A stretch of 64,000 nt of DNA from the NCBI GenBank assembly GCA_030549495.1, contig JAUIRK010000957.1, positions 74,501 to 138,500 of the forward strand, in the 5' to 3' direction. The translations under genes and the position numbers were made by a program. This DNA comes from Nectonema munidae (taxonomy: Eukaryota > Nematomorpha > Nectonematoida > Nectonematidae). Under the pieces are notes generated by a model. It saw only the letters and a program-made list of their open reading frames with translations, had not been told where the DNA came from and did no database searches. Positions 33,343 through 47,900 of the stretch are shown here, piece after piece. Within the stretch, counting starts at the first letter, position 1; each line of letters starts with the position of its first letter.

Positions 33343-34314
33343 TGCTTTATTTTTTGTTTTATTCACCTTTCTCACTAAATTTCCTACGCAAAATAAATTT
33401 TTTCAAAAAAAAGAATCTTTGGGTTTTGACACCAACGACGTAAAATTTCATCAACTAAATTAGTGCTGGGATGGGGTGCGTAAAACATCATCCCCTCAAC
33501 TAAAAAGTTGTACAAAATTGGCTGAACCATGACCATATTTCCATGGTAGATGAATGACCCTCCCATGTCAAAAACTGTCAATCAAAGTCAAAACTTATAT
33601 TTTCAACACAATTTTGAAGTTAATACGGTTTTAACACTTTGTCAATAAGTATGGCTAATTTTTAGAATATGTCAATCATAATTTTGATTATTTACCAGAA
33701 AAAACATTCATTTAAATTTCATAAAATGTATGTTTTTTTTACCAAACCGAGCATGCTAATTTCATTTCTAAATTCAGTCTTCGTATTTGGTATTTGAAAA
33801 TGTCTAAAAGTGTCTGACTTAAAAAATATTTATGAAATTTTAAGTTTTTATAACAAAATCGGCATCTGGACTCTTTTTTGGTAATTAGATTTTTATTTTG
33901 ACATGAGATATCAAATTAAAATCATTTTTTGATAGGGTTGATTAATTTTTATAAAAAATGTACATCACCTTTCAGCATATTTGAAAATGGGTATAAAATG
34001 AGTAGAAATCTTTTATAAGTATTTCAATAAAATTTTTTATATTCAAATCATTTTTTGACAATTTTTATAAAAAATAAACATTACCATTAAATTCAGCATA
34101 TTTGGAATATACATCTAACAAAATAAATATGCATCTTTAAAATCTAAGAAAAGCTTTACCACAGAATCATCACAAACATTTCGCAAAACCTTGTAACAAA
34201 AATGCTCAATGAGTCACTGCGTCTCTGTTGTACAAACGTTCTTGGCATCCAACCATCATGATCTTTCTATGTTGAAATTGGTTGTGGACCTAAAGGAATC
34301 TTTTTTTCCTTTGG

Positions 34315-34520
34315 ATTCTTTAGCCTCTCAAAGCAGTAGGATCTCGTATAATAATTTTTTAGTTTATTTATCCCATCTCGCTTTGTGTCTGGGTAAAATT
34401 ATAATTTGACTATCCGCTATTAAATATAATTTCACTTACGCAGACAAAGCGCAGATGGTATAAAAAAAACCAAAAAATTATTACACGTGTTCCTACTGAT
34501 TTGAGAAGAGGCTAAAGAAT
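34315..34520. repeat. Foldback miniature element with long inverted repeats
   Basis: A 206-bp palindromic unit. The outer 14 bases attctttagcctct and agaggctaaagaat are perfectly inverted, and imperfect pairing continues for about 75 bp on each arm (cagtaggatct... against ...gtgttcctactg, and aataattttttagt against ccaaaaaattatt). No protein. It lies between the convergent MGME1 and GPCR genes. Confidence 0.7.
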
Positions 34521-35606
34521 GATCGATACCTGCTAATTTGGGAGAACGTCATTTAGTCGTATAAACCTGATTTCTGCTTAACTCTAGAAAAGACTACACA
34601 TTCAATTGACTATCAATTACACATTGTATTGATAGTAAGACATTGATCTATTGAATATCAGATAAAAGTTTAATCTATGGTTATTTTATTTTCAAATTTC
34701 AAAAACGTGATAAAAATATATTGAATTCTCCAAAGATATTTTTGAAAATAAAAATTATTTCTTTGATTTTTGTAACAAATCGAGCCATAATTAAGTTTTT
34801 TTACTTTTCAGGTCTGAAACAAATTATTAGATTTTTTTGTCTCTGCTTATTTTTCAATTCTAGGTTTACATATATCTTACTCTAGGAGCAATCATGTATT
34901 TTAAGCATGATTAAAATTAGTAATATTTTATTGAGTTCTGACGCTATCTGTTTGGACACGTTTGCCTATATATTCTCACATCACATTTGTATTCTTTGAA
35001 TGATGCTTGGTTCATTGATTTGATTGGTTAAAAAAGCCTGATCCACGAAAGGTTTTGATTTCACGCATAGTAGGAAAGTTTCTGGACGGATCACAGGTGA
35101 CGAAACATTTTTTTGAGCTAAAAAAAAATTTTAAGACGAATTCGTGATACGTAAAACAACTGCACTCATTGACTAACTTTCTCCATAGCTAGTTAACTAA
35201 AACTCGGTAATCACGATTCTTTGTCTGCATTGCTTCTGGTCAACTTCATCTTTAAGTCCCCGTTCTTAGAGTCTTTTTTGTCAAATGCATTGGCGTTGTT
35301 TGCTTCCTTCCAGTGATGGCATACGTTTCGAAATTACGACACGATAGGATAGTTTTTTTTGCAATGAAATTATTACGTACAATAAAACTGAATTACGATA
35401 AATGTTGAGGTTTTTTAATTAAATTTAAAAATGCTGGTTCTTCCCTTTTCGTACTAAAACATTTTTATCTAATATTTCCGAAACATATGCGTCTCTTTTT
35501 CTAATTTTAGGTTCATTAATAAGAAATATTGAACCTACTTTATACAAGAAAATGGCGGCTCTGCCGAGAACAAATCTTAGGGATGGGAGGAAAAAGAAAA
35601 ATAACT

Positions 35607-35612
35607 TTTATT
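35607..35612 (-). terminator. Candidate polyadenylation signal of the GPCR gene
   Basis: AATAAA on the minus strand about 140 bp beyond the GPCR stop codon. Position is reasonable; use is not proven. Confidence 0.4.
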
Positions 35613-35753
35613 GATATCAAGATAATAAAAGGAATCGCTTCTAATCCTCTCTACACCATGAATTCGTTGTCCAGCAAAACAAAAGGTGTGCATTTAAAAA
35701 TGGAAGGAGCAGAGTAAGAACAAGACAACGCACAAAAATTGATCCAATTTGCC

Positions 35754-35957
35754 TCAAACGGCCACTTCAAATTCCTTGTGCAAATTTGAGGAAATGAGGG
35801 TCTGACGGGTGTGGTTCGCTTTGAGTTTGTTGGAGTTTGCAGCTGACGTTTTCGATTTAAGAGCTACGGATTCGTTGAGACTCGACCTTTGCTCATTCTT
35901 GTTCAAAAAATGTAAACCAAGTAACTTTTTAATGTTCTGAAATATCAGATTAAACTC
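35754..35957 (-). CDS. NPFR: NPFR-like GPCR exon 5 (C-terminal tail)
   Basis: After the acceptor tttattttcag the frame gives EFNLIFQNIKKLLGLHFLNK, NEQRSSLNESVALKSKTSA and RQTLISSNLHKEFEVAV, then tga. The junction WLNENFKR|EFNLIF copies the family pattern WLNxNFRKEF at the start of helix 8. The tail is rich in serine, asparagine and lysine, lacks cysteine for palmitoylation, and ends in a hydrophobic E-V-A-V. Confidence 0.82.
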   Translation of the reverse strand, partial: EFNLIFQNIKKLLGLHFLNKNEQRSSLNESVALKSKTSAANSNKLKANHTRQTLISSNLHKEFEVAV

Positions 35958-38900
35958 CTGAAAATAAAGTAAATATTTTCAAAGTCTTCATTCTCCTCAT
36001 CCAGATCACATTTTAAACCCCACAAAATCGAATTTTAAGTATGGCTCGCAACTCTTTAAAGCCACAATCTTTTAGCTCTTCTTTAGGCTACTCAGAAAAC
36101 ACAGACACGGTTTCGTATAAAAGAATCTGTAACTCCTTTTGTGTAGAATGAGGGGCATACAAAGTTGGCGTATTAGAAAAATGCATGTAAAATGTAGAAA
36201 TGTCTATTATTATGGGCGTTTAACACATTTTTAACTTGGACTTTTTTTTATAATTATTTCAATTTGAAATATTTCAGAATATTGTGATAGCGTCATCATA
36301 TATAAAAATGAATTTTAATTTGCATTCTTTCAAATTTTTCGTTCGATGCTAAAAAAAATTGTTAAATAAGTTGAATTCGAAGTCCTGACATTTTTATTCT
36401 AGAGCTCTCATTTGTAACATATGTGTAATGCAATGTTTATCATTCTCTCCAAAAACGATCAAGTATCTTCAAAACCAATAAAAAAGAGTTAACAATAAGA
36501 ATATTTCAAATTGAAATAATATCAAATAAAAAAATTCCAAGTTTTTATTCCTAAAGATAAAAAATATCGCGCTTAAATTTGAAATGCTATATATATATTT
36601 TAAGCATTTAGTAATTAAAACATTTTTTACCAAATTTTGCAAAAAGAGAATCGTTTATTACTAATCTCATCGAATGATATGATACATAGCTTATCACTTT
36701 CCCTAAACCAAATGCAAAGAGCACAAATATTTCAAATACTTAAAGTCAAGATAAACGAAAAACTTGAAATTTTTGAGGACCTAAGTCTTTTTTCTATATA
36801 ACGCAAAGATTTTTTCGCAATTTGTCAATTTTTACTTTATTCAAAATTTTAGGGATCTTGTCTGAATTTTTAAGAAGTCTCTACGGGCTTTCAAGCATTT
36901 GTCCCACAATAGATAATATTTAATCGATCAAAACGAAATACTGACCTCTTTTAACACTTTCAGAATGAGTAAGACATCAGTTATCTTTGTATATGTAAAT
37001 TGGCATTACAAAAAAAAGCGTAAATACGAAGGATTCCGGGATTTTAAGACACTTTTATATTTTACCCCCTTTCAAGCACAATGGGGCACCAGTGTGCCAT
37101 AAAATAATAATCGTTTTCTTTAAGTAATAAAAAATCACAGGGTTAGCGCTTGTAAATCAATGCCTGGACCGGTTAAAACAACTTAATTCGCTTGCACCCT
37201 CTTTTTGTATTAGTTAGTTTCCATTAGAGTTAAATGCCCATATGGGAAGGCTAAATAACCAGAATTGAATGGAGGGCAATGCCAATACTGTTCAATTTAG
37301 CCCTTTGAGGACCCAAAATTTTGAAGAATATTCGAATTTTACATATTAAAAGCATACGATTTTCATTTCTTGGAACACTGGTGTTTCACGGGCCCTCAAA
37401 GTGTTAAAAAGATGTTGGGTTGAGAAGTGCTGAAATCGAGTGGATTAGCAGCATCTTCCAAAATGAGAGAATGCGTACCCTTTTGAAGTTTTCGTTGAGC
37501 CAGCCGTACAGGATGGGATTTGTGCAGGCAGAACTCATGCCAGCGAGGTGACAAAAGGCGAATATCACAGTGACTGACAGCTTCGTGTCTTTAAATGCAT
37601 TCAAGTCGTCTAGCAGGTGGAACAGGTTGAGAGGGAGCCAGCTGAGCGCAAAGATCAGGACGATGGAGCCAAGCAGAATGTTGGTTCGCTTTTCTCGTCT
37701 TCTCTCAAGAGCTTCTCTTTTCGAGTTTCTACAACAACAAGAGAGCGTACAAACACGCGAATCCACAGGACACATAGAGCTAAAGGAGTCTCGGCGCGCA
37801 TTGAAATAAGAAAAGTTCGCTACATATGGGGCTCTTAAAGCTTTGGCGACGAGAATTTCTAAGCTTTCTTTTGCAATGTAATTTTATGTATCCGAGGAAG
37901 ACAATTTTCAATTATTGGGCGAGCGGAGGGTTGCATATTCACACTTGAAGTCCATATACAGGCAAACCGCATTAATCCAAACATAACATATGAAAAATAT
38001 AAACTGATAATGAAATAATGACTTGCTGTCAATGTATACCGAGTTCATAAAATGCCATAACATTACTGAAATATTACCGATGAAGTTCGGTTAACGAGAA
38101 TTGATTAAAGTATAGATTTTTTTGCATCTTTATAATGTGGTATTGACTTATGAGTCTAAAGTGTGTAGGTGTGGAAATACTAGAAAATTTAAGGGGAATT
38201 TCAATCTATTTTTCAAAATAGTTCTTAATAGCAACTTTTGAGAAAAAATTTTTATTTTTTTTCCCTTTTAATTTGTTCTTTTGATAAATTTTTTAAATAA
38301 AATAGAGTCCTAAAAAAAGTGATGTGTGTTTTTTTCTCCCTCTTTTCCTCCCTTTTTTTAAACTCAAAAAAAAAAGTGGAAAAATTGAACATTTACGAAT
38401 ACTCAGTTTATCAGTTCGGTTTGTACTAAGTTGTTTGTAAAAAGTATTTCGTAAAAAAAAGAGAGTTTGAAATATAAGACTTAGGATTTTGAAAACTCAC
38501 TAATATAAACAAAAGAATCTTTTTAGACCAAATGAAAAATGATTTACTTCATTTGACTTGAAAAGTTTTCATTTTGGTCGAAAAAAAATAACACAGAAAT
38601 TAAAGTATGCTTTCGGTGCATGCAGAGTTTTTTTTACTTTAATAAATTTTTGTTGTCCTACTTTTAACAACAACAGATCAAGTTCACTAATTTTTTCAAT
38701 CTTGATAATATTCTTGAAGTGATGTAAATGAAAATGATCGGTTTTTAAAAAGTCTTTAGAAGTAGAAATAAGTTATAAAGATATTGAGAATAAATAGGGC
38801 ATTGACTTGACCCAAAATATCATTCTTAACGCAGTCTTATTTGGAATTTCGTTTTCGTTGCAACATAAAAATATCTCGTGTTTCGGCCGCTGACCAAATC

Positions 38901-41900
38901 ACTTTTTCCGGTTATTGACTTTTGAAAAAATACATTTCAAGACACTGACTGATTTAGAATTTCCTTTTAGTTCGTCATCAAATCTGGTGTTCAGGTCATT
39001 GACACTGTTCAAAATATTTTTCTAGAAGCGAGCTTATTTGGATATAATTTGTTTTGTTTCTCGACTCTATCTCATCTTGTGGTTGTTGTCATTGTAAAAT
39101 ATTGAAGTTATGTTTTGTTCGCGCGCAATTATATATATATATATATATCCCATTTTTTGACATTCTTGACACAAATTTTCCTATGTAATGGTATTAATAC
39201 ACGTCTGACACAAAATACAGCTACGCATTCATACCCCACATGGATTGCTATGGGCGAGAAATGAAAAAAGTGAACTATTTGTCCCTCATTTATCATGTCC
39301 CTCTTTTGAGCGGCTCCCACGCACACACACAGGCGCATGCAAACATACGGATACATATTGACAGGCCCATATGCTTAAATCTCAAAAAATAGCGGGAAAG
39401 AAAGAGTGTACTTGTTGATGGAAAATTTTCGGTCGTTGCGAATGTGCAGACTTCTGCAGATGAAGAAGTAGACGATGCTGACGGTGGAGATGGGGAGGAG
39501 GTACTGGAAGAGGGTGGAGCAGAGGGAGTACGCCTTTCGAATCCCCGGGCTTGGCCACTTCTCGTAGCAGATCTGGTAGGACACGAAGATCAGGGCTCGC
39601 ACCGTGAGCAGGTCGTTGTAGAGGAAGGCGGGCGACGAGCACAGGAAGGAGAAGCACCATATGAAGAGGATGGCCAGCAGAATGTGGGAGCGCTTGCTCA
39701 GGGACGGGCTCGAGATGGGGGACACGATGACGAAGTAGCGGTCCACGGCGATCGACGTGATTGACAGCGTTGACACGAACACATTCGTCGCCTGTAACAA
39801 TTGGTAGAGCATAAGCAACGCTTTGAGTTCGAGAGAAGTCGTTGAAAAGGACGTGAAGAAAATGGGTATTGAAATTGGCGAATCAGAAAAACCAGTGAGA
39901 AATGGGAAGAAAGGAAGGCAGTGTGAAAATAATAACTGCATCAGTGTAAACGCGTATTCAAGGTTGTGTGTGACTGAGTCCATGAAAAACCCCGTTATGA
40001 AATGATCCGCTAGCAGTTATTTTTGGCGCGAAAAAACACGTAAAGGTAAAACTCTTAGTTTGCAAATTAAGTTTTAAATAGACGTACTTACTAACGAACA
40101 AAATAAACGTTTTGCTAATTCAATATTTTTCAACAAATTCTTACCTTAACTATTACTCATTGAAATTGAAGAAAATATTGTGTATTTCTAGAGAAAGTTT
40201 TTTTTACTGATACAACTATATTTTAGTTTTTATACAATCAAATCCATTGAACCACAGGCAGCCAGCCGTTCATTAGATAAGGGCCACAATTCCACGGTTC
40301 CAATGCTTTTTTCAATACAAAGCTGTGCCGGTATGTCCTTCAAATTTCTCTTTTTGGTCAAAAATAAAGACTCTTTCCGATTTACCATATCTCTTTCATT
40401 TTGAATCGGTAGATATTTGCAATGTCAATATATCTTGTTTTTTTCAAGACATTCATTCTTTTTTGCTTTAAAATTTTATTTAGAATTATTGATATACCGT
40501 GATTTGGATTTCGCGATTCTTTTCACTAAACGAAGAAAAGTTTGCAATATATAACCGCTACGTTTTTGCAAATAGAATTTCGAGTAATGCCTGTATAATC
40601 ATGACGGGCCTAAAAGACATTTGACATATTACCATGACATAACTTTATGACTTACATGTCTATATCTCCTTTAGGATTTAAACGAGGATGTTGCATGAAG
40701 AAAACTTTTATTCAGAGCAAATTATTTAAAGTGTTAACATTGATTTTGCTAATATATTAAAATGTGTGCTTCTAATATACTTTAACCTCAATCAATGTCA
40801 AAACTTTTAGCAATTTACTCTGAAGAATGAATGTCAACGAATCTTTGAAATAACCATGCATCTCTTCGTGCCTGGATGGATGGATATATGGCGGCTGATC
40901 GATAGTTGGAGGAAAATATTATTATTATATAAAATTATAAAAAATTATTTTATAAAAATAAATTTAAGTTTATTTATAGAAAAAAATATAATTTTTTATT
41001 TTTAAGCAGTTAGTGATTTATATAACTGTTAATGCGTGCAAGGCAGAGTAAAGTGTTCAGGTGCCACCATAGCGTCTCTCTTAGCCTTCCGTGTCCCAAC
41101 ATGAAATTCTCAGCTCAGATTTATTTGAATGAAGAATCAATCAAAATTAATAAGATTAATTATGTAGATATATTGAGATTAATTAGGAGCTGATGATAGC
41201 ATGAATCAACTGAATCCTAATAAGTACAACACAACACAACAGCTAGAAGAAGTCTTTCTACAAAGTGGAATTGAGAGGGGGAGATGTGAAAGAGATTGCA
41301 TTTATCTCTCCTACTTCAAAAATCAGAGTTAATGAAATCATTAGCGCTGCGCTATTGAAACACGATAAATGCGCGTGTGCGCGTGTTGAGGGAGGATCAG
41401 AGAGTGAGAGTCTTTTACGGCATCGCGCGCGCGTGTGTGTGTGAGAATTTAATTAACTATGAGAGATATTCATTACTTCTCTGATATTGACAGTAAATAA
41501 AAATAATAATGATAATTATGAACAATCCCAGCAAAGGAAGAACTTGAAAAGCAGTTACGCCTTCAGAAACAGCCTAATTTAGTTAATAATCAAGAGTATT
41601 AGAGATGTGTTCGAATAATGGAATTGGAAAAAGTGCTGATTTTTAATAAGCACAGATTCATTTCATGATTGATTGAAATGAGGAGTGAGAATTTGATGCA
41701 TCGACAGGAATGAGATGTTGAGTGATTTGCACGAGAAAAAAAAGATAAAAAAAATTGAGTTTACCTTTTTCATCGCAGATTTTGTGCATTAAACTTTAAT
41801 GTCACTTTTCACTATTAATAATAATAAAAAATCAATAAATAAGACATTTTCTTACAGATAGTCGACACATTTTCTTGAATCAATGATTTTCCTTCCCATC

Positions 41901-44900
41901 CAATATGGCTTGGAAAGTCGACGCGTGTACGTAACACAAAAAATATGTTTTCAATGTTTCTTACAAATAAATTTTAAAATGTTCAAGTTCTTTTGAACAA
42001 ATATTCACTGAAAAAGGAATAACTTTGAAAAAAAGGCAACTATTATTTCCTCGCTTGAGACAAACGTTCATGTCAAAGTCGAGGTAGGTTTTTTAGTGGA
42101 ATTAACTAAAGGCACAAAATAGACAAGATACTATTTGTTAATAATCGTAGAATAAGTCAATTGGGAGACGGAAAAAACATATGGGAAAAATGACTTTAAA
42201 AAAACGCTTTGCAATCTTAAAAAAATTCTTGGTTAATTCGTTACAGTAAGTTACAGTTGGTTGGTCAGTTTCATTTTTAATATTCAAGTTCTATTTTTAG
42301 TTTAAAGTTCAGTTAATCTAAAATTTGATATTGAATCAATTTAAAGTTTGGTCAAAGTGATAGATTTTTATTGAAGTTAAGTTTTTTAAATTATATCAGC
42401 TATACAAAATAAATCACAGCATACATAAATGTGATATGACGTTCACAATACACAGAAATGACATCATTATTTTTCAAATCAATGAAATCTTTCTCATCCC
42501 TTTCTTACTTTCCATAACTAAACATCGTCCACAAATCCCAATCACCGATAAGTTATTTATCATTCCTTTTATAAAAAGTAAATTAAAGCATCTTTATTCA
42601 AAAAAATTTTATGGGATGAAATTTCGACCACTAGATTAAACTTTCCTTCGTAAAAGTTTTTTCCTTACAAAACAAAAAGTAGCTAACATTTTTTTTATAA
42701 ATATGTGCATGAAATGAAATCACTAATTTTGGAGGAAGGTAAAACGAGTTTAAAAAAATTGAGAAAAATAATAAAGTTTTTGGCGGTAATAAAAAATTTT
42801 TGTGTGAAAGAATTGATTGATTTTTATACTCAATAACTGATCAATTAATTAACGAAGTAATTATTTCTATTGATTAACTAAGCCATCTAACTAACAAAAA
42901 AATGAACTTACAGTTGTAAGGGTTAAAGTGCGGAGGTGGCAAGGTGGTTAGAACTCATGGATTTCATTCCAAAGGTCTCGGGTTCGATTGCCGATGTACC
43001 CGAAATAGAATTTAATTTGTTGTTAATGCAATGCCTTTAGATTTTTTAGAAAAGAGACCACCTGAATATGCGTCAAGGGAGGCAACACGGTCCAAATAAG
43101 GAGTCTCGCAAATTTGTGTCTGTGAGGCACGAAGCCTTAGTTACCCTGTGGATTCAGGAAGAAAGGACGTTAAACGAAATTTTTTAATCCTGAATCCCTA
43201 GCGGCATGATCTTGCATCATGAATTCAGTCATCATGTCACAGTGACTTTACGCGTTTCAGTGAATGAGGGATGTGTTTGTTACTGATTCACATTCTCTAA
43301 CAATGAATGCGGATTCTGAATCTGTGAAAAGAGCGCAAATACTACGCGCAACATATCAAATTAGTAAAGTCGTCGTCTACTAATTCAAACATCACTCATT
43401 TTTCTCTCAGCGTAAGAAGGAGAAAGGAACCTGGAAGGAAGCCACAAGTTTGCATGTGAAGCCACCAAAGATCCAGTTCTTGTAAATCAAGTTGATCAGA
43501 GTGAATGGACTGGTGAAGAGACAGAGCGTTAGATCGGAGACAGCCAAGTTGATGATGAACAAGTTTCTAAGAAAATGGAAAGAATCCGCGTGGTAAAAAA
43601 AGAGCTATGCTTCATGATCCCAACATTTAAATCGTGAAAATGCTTCTACGCGCTCCTACACTGCCTCGATGAAGCACCGACTACTGATTCAAAAACGCTA
43701 CGGATGTAGCTTTTTACCGAAATCAAAACAAAACGTATACTAGTGCTTTTAAAAATTTTTAACTCTAAAATGATAAAAAAAAAATTTTTACATATAAAAA
43801 AAATAAAAAAATCAAGTTTTTTCATAATTTTTTTTTCAAATGTTAAGTAATCATCCTTCAAAATTTTCACAAAAATCTGAAAGGAATTTTCAAAAGGTAT
43901 AAATGTAATTCTTTTTAAATCCTTTCATATATATATAAAACTATCAATTAAAAAAATTCCAAATAAATTTAACATTTTTAAGAGTATAAAAATAGAGATA
44001 GGGTTGTAAATGCTCTTCGAGTAACTTTGTTCTCGCGAAATCAACCAACCAAAGACAGCAATTTTGATAAAAACGTGAACAATTTATTCTTTTAATTTCC
44101 GCCCACAAGAATTCCTGTTCTACGAAATAACAACAGCGTTTCTTCTGAAACTCGAACTCAAACATTCTCTTTAGCGAAGGAGAAACGCAGTCAGTTCAGA
44201 TAAAATTTTGAGAGTGTTCTTCAAAGAGTTGATAAGTTATGCGCTGTAATGTGAAGCTTTCTTGGATAACAGACGCACAAGTTGGTTGACAAATTGAATT
44301 AATTAATTTTTGCAAAAATTTTCACGAAAACAAATTTGGTATTTTTGGATGTTATAATCAGGAAGCACACATTCAAATTCGATCAAAGAAGTCGACCTAC
44401 AAAAAACGCGTAATTCAATAAAATGTGAGAGCTTGCCAGCCAAAGAGTGGATAGGAGAATGAGGTGTGATGAGTTCTCTCGCGCTTCGAGATGCCAATTC
44501 GCTAGCAACATACTCAAAACAAATCGAACCCTTTTAGATGTTTGTGAGTAATATTTAAATAAATTGATACGCGGCCTTGAAAAGGTGAGCGCATTCGGAT
44601 AGAAGTTTCTTTTTGTGTTGTGTGCACTCGAAAGAATTGATATTTTTAACTCAAGGAGGAATCTAATTACATTGAACATTGCATGAATATATTATGCTAG
44701 GATATAGTGTTGATGTGAGATGATGATATATGTATATTGTAGAGACACCATATTACCAAAATAAATTCGTCTCCCAGCACACCATTATTATCTTAAAGAT
44801 AGACAACATTTTGAAACTAAAAAAATGAAATTTTTAGATTTTATATATTTAGCAATAAATTTTCCGCTACTTATTCGCATCAAACACTATATTAAACAAT

Positions 44901-47900
44901 TCTGCACACTGGAAATCGTAAAATTAAAGTTGTTATACATAGCATCTTGGAAAATGGATTGTACTTTTCAGATATCGTGAGATGAATTTTGTTTTTTTAG
45001 CTAAATTTTCATCTAAAAGCAGTTGATAAGCCAATCTTCTTTATTGGCCATATTTTTGCAGTTTAAACGCTAAGCAAAACTTATTCTTTAGAATTTTTTC
45101 AAAGAACCAATATTTGAGAAATTTTTTAAATTTATTTTATATAATCTTGCGTATAGGTGGAAAACAATTATAGAAAAACAAAAGAACTTTAATATACACT
45201 AACTGTTTCAAATATTGGGAGATGACATCTGTTTCTTACTATAGTTGATAGGCTGAATATTCTTTATTCGCATCATTTGTGTAAATAAACGTTAGATTCC
45301 ATTTTATGCATTTAGAACAAGCACACATATGTGCATTTTACAACTACTTTCAAAATAGCAAACCTCCGATCTATACTGACTAAAAGCAAATATCTACTTC
45401 TTCATCCAACTAATAAACGAACTCTATTATTAATTAATTAACTAAATACTAACAAGTTAATTAATAAATAGCTAAAGAAATCTGGAAAGTCGTGGATTCA
45501 AAGTCGAACAAATTTAAAACCTATTTGAGTTAAAAGCGACAAAGTCACGACAACAAAATCGACAGAATTTTTAATAACAAAAGACTCTAATCTTCACAGC
45601 ACTTATTGTGATTTCTAAAATAAAAATATTGATGAAACGTTTATTGGATTATGGCTCGCGACCTAAATTTTGCTCTATAACATGCTTTGTGATGATTATA
45701 CTCTAAATATACGAAAGTGATACAAACTCTTGCTTGGATCACATTTTTAAAATAAATCACACTGATATTATGAATTCATCTTCACCGACCAAATTGTCAT
45801 CTTTTATTTCCAGAATTTTCATGAATGTTTTTTTGTGAGAATCAAAAAGTTGTTTCACATGGCTTTCATAGAACATAATAGATCCAAACTATATGAGGAG
45901 GAACGATGCCTCAAAAATGAAGTGGTAGAACATTTTAGTGTTGGTTCAAGCAAAACTCACAAAATATAAATAGTCCTAAGAGGTGACAAAAAGTTGTAAT
46001 CAACATTCACTTAAGTCCAATCGATTCAAGAAAAGCAAAGATGTGAGACAGTTGACCAGAAAGCTGATCTTTTATCATTTGCAAAGAAGATGATGCTCAT
46101 AATTATCTGATGATATCATAATTGCTATTCTAAGCAAATTCAAGTTTTATACTTCTTAGAGAAGATAACAATGTACTATATATGTGCATCATAAAGAAAT
46201 ATTTATCACTAAAATTCTGGGTAAGGTAACTTTGCGGAATAATAGAACAAAGGAAAATGTTTGAAAATTGCAGATGCCGATGTTATTGCCCAATGTTGAA
46301 ACTTAAATGATCCACGGATGAGGATGTTAAGAGTATGTAAAAATTTTTGCGGAAACGGATATCTAATACATCTCTAATTAAGACTACAATGCAAACTAAG
46401 TTTTATCCTAAATAAAGTCTGAAACGCAATTGCAAAAATAGCTAATTCTTATGATACGCTAGTATGCGACGTCTTGGTCAAGAAGTTTTTAACTCAACTA
46501 AATATTTAAAATAGAAATGCAAAGTATGCAGGTGTTTTATTTCAAAATTGTGTTAAGTTTGCTTGCCAAATTCTTTTTTCTATAAATACATAGCTGTTTG
46601 CAAACTAAAATTTAAATCATACTTGGGTTCGCGAATGTAAAATCACGGATACCTGGGCGTTCACTATGTCGAAATTCAGGATGACGTGGAACTACTTGGA
46701 AAAACATTGGAAAAATTTGGGATGCGTTCAAACGAGTAACAAATTAATAATGTTTAAAGGAGTGCCAACTCAAAGGAGTCGTCCCACAATTAAAATTAAA
46801 TAGTAATCAAAGGAGTGACAAATCAAAGACTTAGTTTACTTTGTTCATTAGTCATTTGATTGGTTGGTTATTTTGTTTCGTTAGTTAATTGGTTAGTTCG
46901 TTGTGATGGAAAAAAGTCAAACTAGTACAAGGAATTCGTCAAGGTTCCGTACGTGGGTGTTTTCTCTTTTTAGGAATTTTTTTCTCATTCCAGTTATAAC
47001 GAAATTTCATCAAAATTAAGAAATTTTTGGAAAAAAAATTAATTTTCTAATTGAAAAATGTTTTTATGTAATAAATCGCAAAAAAATTAATGCCAATTTT
47101 TTTTAGGCATTTATAAATTGGAAGATTTTAAGGCGAATCCATTGATCATCCACTTGATGCAATTTTTCGTCGAAATTATCTTGGTGTTCAGTAAGTGAAG
47201 AATCAATCAAAAATTGTTTTGCTGTTTTATTTTTCAAAGCGATTATGTTTCAAATATTGATATAGTGATGTTCATGATGATAATGATGAGATAATTGAAG
47301 GAAGCCAGGCCAGTATAATGAGGAGGTAGAGCAATTAACTCTAAAATCATTACATTTACTGTTGTCTTGTAAACCTCTGATGTTAGGAATCAGCGTGACG
47401 ATAATTTTAGAGTTGATATTCTTTTTGACAATGCGTAGAAAAATTTGTCACCCAAAATTGTAGCAAAAAAGATGGAGCTTTAAAAAAAGTTGCTTACAAA
47501 ACGAAAAGGATGCTACCTTTTTGTGTGAACCAGAAAATAAACATATGGCGCATTTTTAACAAAAATAATATAATATCGAATGAACATTCCTTTACTCTTG
47601 AACTTGGTTTGGATTTAGCGAATTTGGGTTATAGCAAATCAAAGCTAAAAGTCCCAAGAAATTTGTTACATCCATTTTCACATAAATCAGCTAACTCTAA
47701 TTTCAATATATTTATGCGTGCTGATGATTATTGGGCAATTTTGCACAAAAACTAAAAACTCAGAATAGCTTTTATTAGAATCTAATATGGCAAAAGATTT
47801 TAAAGGAATATCCATGAGACAAGGACAAATGTATGAATCTAAAAGCTTTTTTACTGAAAAAATTAAGGTCAATGACTCTTGGATTGAATCTATATGCTAA

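Noticed and set aside
33384-33581. 65-codon minus frame just after MGME1
   Set aside because: It looks somewhat protein-like (FDMGGSFIYHGNMVMVQPIL) but matches no family I know, and no splice partners or second block were found.
37404-37478. Unspliced GPCR C-terminus ending VRILSFWKMLLIH and on to a stop
   Set aside because: A consensus donor sits right after ENFKR, the extra residues do not match the family, and a far better tail exon exists at 35754-35957.
39382-39660. 92-codon minus frame overlapping exon 3
   Set aside because: Shifted frame of the same GC-rich exon, proline/leucine-rich, while the other frame carries DRY and membrane helices.
39444-39764. 106-codon open frame on the plus strand
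   Set aside because: It is exactly antisense to GPCR exon 3; the frame is open because that exon is GC-rich. The sequence is a low-complexity EEGG/EVDDAD string with no family likeness.
44303-44679. Overlapping minus frames of 64 and 98 codons
   Set aside because: Neither shows conserved blocks or sensible splice sites; they sit in the GPCR intron.
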